DNA of 64,000 nt. Source: Punica granatum (taxonomy: Eukaryota; Streptophyta; Magnoliopsida; Myrtales; Lythraceae). The stretch spans positions 35,403,122-35,467,121 of the forward strand of contig NC_045129.1 of the NCBI RefSeq assembly GCF_007655135.1, written 5' to 3'. Position 1 is the first letter of the stretch; each line of letters opens with the position of its first letter. The notes beneath the pieces were generated by a model that saw nothing but the letters and a program-made list of their open reading frames with translations, was not told the DNA's origin and did not search any database. The position numbers and the translations under genes were made by a program. This document shows, in pieces, positions 57,529-64,000 of the stretch.

Positions 57529-57895
57529 GAGTAAACTAACCATTTATCCATTAAGAGATTGATGTTATATCAAATCAAATTTCAATAAATTTATTATATC
57601 AAATTAGACCTTAACAGATTAAGTGTATATCAGATGACTCGTTCTATTTATCTGTCATCCAATAGTGGACGGAAACATTTATGTGACATTATTTCTTATT
57701 TTTTTTATATCTATTAAATGTATATTATATTGTCCCTTCCGTTAGAGAATTCCATCGAGTTTTTAACGGCAGACGGACGGAAGTGACAATATGATATACA
57801 TTTAATAAATCAAGATCCAAATTAATGTAAAAATTATTTTGAATTCAAATTTAATATAACATCGATATGTTGACGGGTAAATTATTAATTTACTC
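57529..57895. mobile_element. Foldback element, relative of 15976-16727
   Basis: Left end GAGTAAACTAACCATTTATC and right end ATTAATTTACTC are inverted, and both arms carry the ATCAAAT..GACCTTAACAGATTAAG type text. Length 367 bp, with none of the tandem units of its larger relative. The inner palindrome around AACGGCAGACGGACGGAA is shared. Confidence 0.75.
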
Positions 57896-58312
57896 ATAAT
57901 CAATTTAACTTGAAAACGCATACGTCACTATCACCGTGATTATACGAATCTGCTGCAGGCCTAGCCTATTACCAAAAATCGATCGAGTAATAATTGTTTT
58001 TTCCAAATTACGACAAAAGATAAAAAGCTGGAATTTTCTTACGTTGTAATTATTATATATATAATAAGAGGAAAACAATAATTGGATGCGACGCTGTTCT
58101 CATCAGTGAAAACATGGGGTCCGATTAATTAATATAAAAAATGGCTTGCTCAAAATTTCTTTTATTTTGTGTAAGATCTGATGAAAAATTTTGAAAAGAA
58201 ATTGAAGCATCCGAAATGGACATATATGTACCAGAAGTGTATGGCTAGGTGTACTCGGTAAGTTGGCAGATCGGGAGTGGATGGGAATTCAGAGGCGGAG
58301 TAGATATTTAGG
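57896..58312. other. Intergenic, nothing recognised
   Basis: AT-rich stretch between the foldback element and the family A MITE. No exon seen. Confidence 0.4.
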
Positions 58313-58545
58313 CCTTATTTAGTTTCATAGTGTTATTTTAGAATAACAATTCTAATTTAACTCTATCAACTACAAAATAAAGTAACTCATACAAAGTCGA
58401 AGAGTGAGCTCCATTTATACCACTTTTTTTCATAACAAAACAACATAACTCATACAAAGTCAAAGAGTGAGCCACATTTATACCACTCTTTTTTAAAATC
58501 AAAATTTAATTTTAAAATTATACCCTAAAATCAAATGCAACATTA
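58313..58545. mobile_element. MITE family A, inverted relative of 30710-30947
   Basis: The complement of ACTCATACAAAGTC..AGAGTGAGC..ATTTATACCACT matches the family A core, again present twice within the element. Starts GGCCTTATTTAGTTTCATAG and ends near AATCAAATGCAACATTA. Confidence 0.7.
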
Positions 58546-59032
58546 ATCTCTTGAAGAAAGAAAATTGGATATCATCATCTTGAAACTGCTTTGATCCTAC
58601 TATATTTACCTCAATTAGTTGGGTGGGAACACGAGATTCTTCAAGAAGGTGGTTCCAGTTCCAACTTTGGTTTGGCGAGTTGGGATTTTGTGTATAGCAT
58701 AGATCATCTATTGAACGAGCTGTGACTTTGTATAAAGAAAGATCATTTGTTGAAATATCGTAAGCTAAACAACCCACAGAATATTCCAAAAGGCCCTAAT
58801 TAGCTTTTTAAGTACTGAGGCTAACGAGATCTCAAAGGCGCCCTTGTAAAAGAAATATTTGAATGATGATATCTCGTTTACGTGATAAAAGGAAATACCA
58901 TTAGCCATTGATGCCCCGTCAATGTTTAGGTTAAATTAAGATTAGTTTCATATATTATAATATATGTATAATATTAAGATATAGAGACATAATAATAATT
59001 TGTTGGGTCCTCCGACTTTTCCTGAGCTGGTC
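58546..59032. other. Intergenic, probable UGT upstream region
   Basis: No gene. A 96-codon ORF at 58499-58789 is mostly MITE-derived. Confidence 0.4.
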
Positions 59033-59040
59033 TATAAATA
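59033..59040 (+). promoter_or_regulatory. Probable TATA box of the UGT gene
   Basis: TATAAATA about 145 bp upstream of the ATG at 59178. Confidence 0.5.
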
Positions 59041-59177
59041 TACAAAGAAATTCCATCTCCTTTTCTTCTACCTAAATTCCATCTCTTTCATTACCACCTC
59101 TCTAATAATCATCCAACTTTAATTTCGACTGCTGTCCGGTCTCTAGCTCCCGAGGTCAGTAGTAGGAAGTAGGAACA

Positions 59178-61816
59178 ATGAGCTCTCTCGGGAACAAGCC
59201 CCACGCAGTGGTCGTTCCATACCCGGGTCAAGGTCACGTAATCCCGTTGCTTAAGCTGGCAAAGCTGCTCCACCACCGGGCTTCCACATCACATTTGTGA
59301 ACACAGAATTCAACCACCGCCGCCTCCTCAATTCCAGGGGCCCCGACTCCATGAAGGGCCTCCCGAGCTTCCGGTTTGAGACAATACCCGACGGCCTCCC
59401 TTACTCTGAGGCAAACGCCACGCAGGATGTCCCCTCCCTCTGCTACTCCACCCAGCAGAATTGCTTGCCATACTTTAGGGAGTTGCTCTTGAAATTGAAC
59501 AACATGGCTTCTTCTAGTGAGATCCCGCCAGTGAGTTGCTTGGTCACGGACTGGGCGATGATGTTCACGTTGGAGGCTGCGGACGAGATTGGGGTGCCGA
59601 AGCTGAATTTTTGGACTGCAAGTGCTTGTGGGCTCTTGGGCTACTTGCACTTCAAGCCTTTGACTGAGAAGGGCATTGTTCCATTCAGAGGTATGCATAT
59701 TAATTAGTGTTTTACGTTCACGTCCTTTTTTTCTTCATACTGTTTATTGAACTTTGCTTAACTAAGGTCGTGTTTTCTCTCTCTCTCTTTTTTTTTTTTT
59801 TTCTTTTTTGAAGTTGGTTTGATTCATTTAAAAATATGTTAGTAGTACTCGATCAGTTATTCATTCTTTCTCCAAGAAAAACAGCTCGTGACTGGCATAA
59901 TAAATTGCAGTAAATATCATACTATAATCGATAAATCGCATATTGATGGGGCTACCGTTAAATAATTGGAGAGATATGATTAACAAGGTTGAGATTTTGG
60001 GTCAACTGATTTTGATGAAACGTTCTGACACTTTGATATTTTACCATTTCTCTATTGCTTATTAAATATGCGAACCCTTCTTATAATTGAAAATTTTATC
60101 TTTCTAGTGAGGTTCGGCCCTCTCATTCACCCGACAATTTCGTCTTTCTATAAATTCAATTTGATTGGACACTCATTTTCATGAATATATACTAGATTTA
60201 CGCCTGCACTACTCGCACGGCATAATATGAAATTTTAATTGATATAAAATAGAAAAAAATCTTAAAAAATGTATCGACTAAAATTTGAGGAAATTTAGCT
60301 TTTGGAATTTTATTTATATTTAATGTGCTTTTTTATGAAATAATTATTGTGTTTAATCATGTAAAATTTGTTCTATTAAAATAAATTCGGAAATTCCAAT
60401 AAATAAGGAAAAAAGAAATGGAAAACTCTCTGGTTGATAGAAGAAAGAAAGCAGCCGAGAGAATCAAAAGATAAGGGGAGAAATCGTGGGACACGTGTAA
60501 TCAAGTGAAGGAGAGAGAATGAAGCTGTTTGTGTTTAAAATTTGACTGAATTTACAACTTTATCTTTGTATTTAATAGTTAATTTTGCTCTCCGTCAATG
60601 GGAAGTAGGATAGTTAGGGATAATTATGTAAAATTCTGCCAAAAGCAACTGATGTGGGACACCAACGGTAGTATAGATTAAGGTTCCTATTTTCTTCAAT
60701 AAGAAATTAAGGTTTAACTTTTATTGCTTGAGCTTTGGAAAAAAAAATTTGTTCACAATTTATATTGGTAAGACCACATAGTGTTCTTCGTCCCGTTACT
60801 AATTTCTACTCAAATGTCAACAAATAGTATTATGTTATATAATTGTTCTTTGTTGTACTTTCTTGTGGAATGTAGATGCGTCTTTCCAGACAAATGGGTG
60901 CCTGGACACCCTCTTGGACTGGATTCCCGGTTCGAAAGTTATGCGCTTGAAGGACATGCCGAGCTTTATTCGAACCACAGACCCTGAAGATATCATGCTG
61001 AATTGGTTCATTATCGAGGCCGAGAGAAACGAACAAGCCACTGCAATTGTCATCAACACATTTGATGAGTTGGAGCACGATGCGCTAGAAGCACTGAGGA
61101 CCATGCTCCCCCCAGTGTACACAATCGGACCCCTTCAGCACCACCTAGACCAGGTCCCCGATCCCGAGCTGAAATCCATTGGATCCAATCTATGGAAGGA
61201 AGATCAAGGGTGCTTTGAGTGGCTCAACACCAAGGCACCTAATTCAGTCCTTTTAGTGAACTTTGGATGCGTGACGGTCATGTCATCGGAGCACATGGTT
61301 GAGTTCGCATGGGGACTCGCCAACAGCAACCAGACCTTTTTGTGGGTGATTCGGCCCGACCTTATACTCGGTGAGTCGGACATGTTGCCACCAGGTTTTG
61401 TCAACGTGACCGAAGGAAGGGGTTTAATAGCGAGCTGGGTCCCCCAGGAGGAGGTGCTCAAACACCCAGCGGTCGGGGCATTCCTGACCCACAGTGGATG
61501 GAACTCGACACTCGAGAGTGTGTCTGCTGGCGTGACAATGATCTGCTGGCCGTTCTTTGCGGAGCAGCACACGAACTGCAGGTACTGCTGCACCGAGTGG
61601 GGGCCAATAGGGATGGAGATCAACAGTGATGTTAAGAGGGATGAAGTGGAAGCGCTAGTTAGGGAGATGATGGAGGGAGAGAAAGGGAAGGAGATGAGAA
61701 ACAAAGTCATGGAGTGGAAGAAAAAAGCCAGAGAAGCTACCATGGCTCCTTCCGGGTCATCTTACGTTAATCTTGAGGCCGTGATCAATAAGGTGTTACT
61801 TGTGCCGAGGAAGTAG
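59178..61816 (+). pseudogene. UGT85A: UGT85A-type glycosyltransferase with a one-base frameshift
   Basis: Two exons, 59178-59690 and 60876-61816, with a phase-1 GT-AG intron as in UGT85 genes. UGTs move a sugar from UDP-sugar to small aglycones in the cytosol. The N-terminus [19 protein letters not shown] holds the catalytic His region PGQGHV. At 59278-59280 (CACCACCGGGCTTCC) the run has three G where the family frame needs four, so the frame ends at a TGA 17 bases on. Downstream the same protein continues in another frame ([13 protein letters not shown]) and stays open to the end. The PSPG box in exon 2 starts WVPQEEVLKHPAVG and continues HSGWNSTLES, where families usually have HCGWNS. With the frameshift corrected the length would be 484 aa. 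A real lesion or an assembly error in a homopolymer. Confidence 0.85.
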
Positions 61817-62235
61817 TTCTTCCTAAGTTGTTTAGGGTTTCATAATATAGAGCACCAAGACAGAGAATAAGGACTAAAAATTGGATATACAAATGGAGTT
61901 TACTCATATCAAAAGAGCCAACAAACATTCAGAACGAACTCAGGCCGAAGCTATCTCAAAGGTTACATTAGCAATAGAAAGTATCTATAACCCACAAATT
62001 CGTCCGTAGGAGTTTTTGAGCAATAACATCCAGAGGTCGACCCTTCACGGTTGCGATGAAGATCATATGATAATAACCAAAGAGAAGTTTCGAGTTTATG
62101 AAAAGGAAAAGAAAAAAACAGAAGTATGAATGGAGCTGGTGATATATATGATGATGAAATTGGCACGAATCAATATGCAGCAATAACAACTGACAAATCA
62201 AAATGGACATAATTGAAGTGTCCGTATGTGTTCTT

Positions 62236-62277
<42 letters not shown>

Positions 62278-62499
62278 GATGAACTTGGAAAATACATGAA
62301 AGGACAGATAGATCTTAATGGTTCGAGATATTCCCTAAATTAGCGAATTCTCAATATTTATCTCCGAGACATCATCGCAAAATTCTTATTAAAACGTGTT
62401 GCAATAATTTTTCCAATTCTCCGCCGTTGAGTATGATCGACGGGTTGTGAAATGTATGATGTGATCCAACATCTTCGGTCTCGTCCTCTGCGGGCCCAA
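61817..62499. other. UGT 3' region, (TA)n microsatellite at 62238-62274
   Basis: No gene. The (TA)n run is uninterrupted for about 37 bp. Confidence 0.5.
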
Positions 62500-62745
62500 T
62501 TAATAATACAATTATTATTTTTCTCATTTTCTTTAATTTTTTTAACTATTCAATTTAATTTTTAATATTAAATTCTTTCAACTATCCATTATCTTTTTCA
62601 CGATTCGATAACACAATCATTACTTTCTCTAAACTATCCATTACATTTTCATATTTTTTCTCATAACTCAACAACACAATCATTACAATCCAATTAAAAT
62701 CAAAACTCAACTCTACTTAATTCTAAAATCAAACGCGGTTTGGGA
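62500..62745. mobile_element. MITE family B
   Basis: The reverse complement aligns over its whole length with about 18799-19045 (AAGTAGAGTTGAGTTTTGAT and AATGATTGTGTTGTTGAGTT). Ends CTAAAATCAAACGCGG. Confidence 0.7.
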
Positions 62746-64000
62746 CCAGTCAAAAACTCATTTATGAGAATCCATAGTCATCCCAGGGGAAGTGGGCTTA
62801 TCTGGAAGAATGGTGAAAGTTCATGGAAGAAAGAGATGATAACTTTTTAAGTAGATAATTGTGGGCCCCCAATAAAGTATCCTGGGCCCCACTGAAGGTA
62901 TGCACAAGATAAGCAACATATCCACGAGACATATGGGCCCGTCCACAACCGTCGAAGCGTTAGTAGGCCCTCTATGGGCTTTAGAATGAAGCCCCTTTAT
63001 CGACTTAAAAGCCTTTTTATGTCAAATATTATTAGTAATATTTATTTTTTATGAAAAAAGGAATTTTTTATATCTTACATTATAAAATTACAAAATTAGA
63101 AAGAAAGGATAAGAAACAGCCACAAGGCGTGGACCAAAGCTTGGGAGTTAGGTGTCAGTTGGATTTCCTAATGTCAAGAGTTGAACACAAAATGAGCATG
63201 CCATTTTAGAATGATTCCCTCTTTATTTGAAAAAAAAAATTTGAATTCTTTTATTAGTATCTGAAAGAGCAATGCTCTTAAACGGTATTAAGATTAATTT
63301 ATTGAAAAAGAAAATCTCAAATTGATTTTGCTAACGAGTATTATGTTATTTTAGCATGATCGTATAATTACACGTACTCTCTCTATAAAACAAGAGACTC
63401 TATCACATGCGTTCTCTCTATAAATCAAGAGACTCTATTTTCAAAACTCGTTAGTTGAATTTTTCCATAACCCTTTATTGCTTTTTAATTCTTCTTTTAT
63501 CTTTTCATTTTTCAGTTTTTTATATTCGAAAAATATAATATACATGAACAAATTATTTCTAGTAGTTTTACTTACGAGTTAAAAAGAAAAGCAATCAAGT
63601 CATGATTTCGCTTAGTGCTCGACAAACAAAAAAGCGAAAAAATAACTCGAGATGGACTAATCGAGAAGGTAAAATAAAACAACTGCGGATAAATCATCGA
63701 GGAAGACAAAGACAACTTTGGATAGAACTATGAAGACACAGCTGAAGAAAGCGTCATGGATTTGAACAAGTCAGCCGCGTCCTGTCAATGGCAGGCAGTA
63801 GTAAGTAATTGATACGGCCAACAGATCATCAAGATTCAAAACGTCAAACAATTTCTAGAAAATTATTTATTGAATTGAAAAAATGACCAAAAAAAGAAAA
63901 ATAAATAATTTTCTGAACAGGGCGAGAAGGAAATTACAAAAGCTCCCATGGCGATGAATTGATCGAGGCTTGGTCTATCCATTTTTATATTCGTGATCAG
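62746..64000. other. Intergenic to window edge, no gene
   Basis: AT-rich. A short direct duplication (CTCTCTATAAA..CAAGAGACTCTAT, about 63379 and 63414) is the only structure seen. Confidence 0.45.

Noticed and set aside
4943..61816. Specialised-metabolite gene cluster (BAHD, hydrolase, carboxylesterase, UGT)
   Set aside because: The enzymes are spread over 57 kb, two are pseudogenes, and the CXE, MYB, WVD2-like and RLK genes look like ordinary conserved neighbours. No core scaffold enzyme is present.
1..64000. CRISPR arrays, bacterial operons, viral genes, organelle insertions
   Set aside because: No regularly spaced repeats with unique spacers, no bacterial-type gene order, and no recognised viral or plastid/mitochondrial coding sequence beyond the retroelement pieces described.

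Overview
The window is nuclear DNA of a flowering plant, almost certainly a core eudicot. The genes have GT-AG introns and plant-specific families: BAHD acyltransferases, a class-I carboxylesterase, an R2R3-MYB, a WVD2-like TPX2 protein, a malectin-LRR receptor kinase and a UGT85-type glycosyltransferase. The AT-rich intergenic DNA is full of TRIMs, SINEs, MITEs, a Copia remnant and a non-autonomous LTR element. The species cannot be fixed from the sequence alone.

Left third (1-28.5 kb) is a repeat-rich, duplicating BAHD region. It holds two intact-looking intronless BAHD genes on the minus strand (4943-6235 and 27024-28346). It also holds one disabled copy of the first (11204-12457) and one truncated copy of the second (about 1327-1891). 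The first pair lies in a direct tandem duplication of about 4.3 kb (3968-8305 and 10225-14537). The second pair lies in a dispersed direct duplication (1-1891 and 26146-27534) that a TRIM-like insertion interrupts in the left copy. Each 4.3-kb unit also carries a degraded Ty1/copia RNase H fragment immediately upstream of the BAHD gene, a tRNA-derived SINE and LTR/TRIM debris. Between the two units lies a two-exon relic of an alpha/beta hydrolase. From 14.5 to 26 kb there is no convincing host gene. This stretch holds a solo TRIM-like LTR, a 752-bp foldback element, a 1.37-kb long-TIR Mutator-like element, nested MITEs, another foldback, and a 2.6-kb LTR element on the minus strand that split an older tandem repeat.

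Middle (28.5-37.3 kb) is gene-poor: SINE, MITE and TRIM copies, a long (CT)n tract, several local tandem duplications and a perfect 25-bp-arm hairpin.

Right half (37.3-62 kb) holds ordinary single-copy plant genes, all on the plus strand. They are a CXE11/16-type carboxylesterase (3 exons), a MYB40-like R2R3-MYB (3 exons), a WVD2-like 7-type TPX2 protein (8 exons, with a MITE in one intron), a 15-exon At2g37050-type LRR receptor kinase with an apparently complete kinase domain, and a UGT85A-type gene with a one-base frameshift in exon 1. The carboxylesterase-MYB adjacency resembles Arabidopsis chromosome 5 (recalled, not checked).

I found no new multi-gene system. The notable points are the duplication history of the BAHD genes and their Copia-abutting promoters, the element that split a pre-existing tandem repeat, several unannotated MITE/TRIM/foldback families with two or more members here, and recurrent 130-205 bp local tandem duplications.
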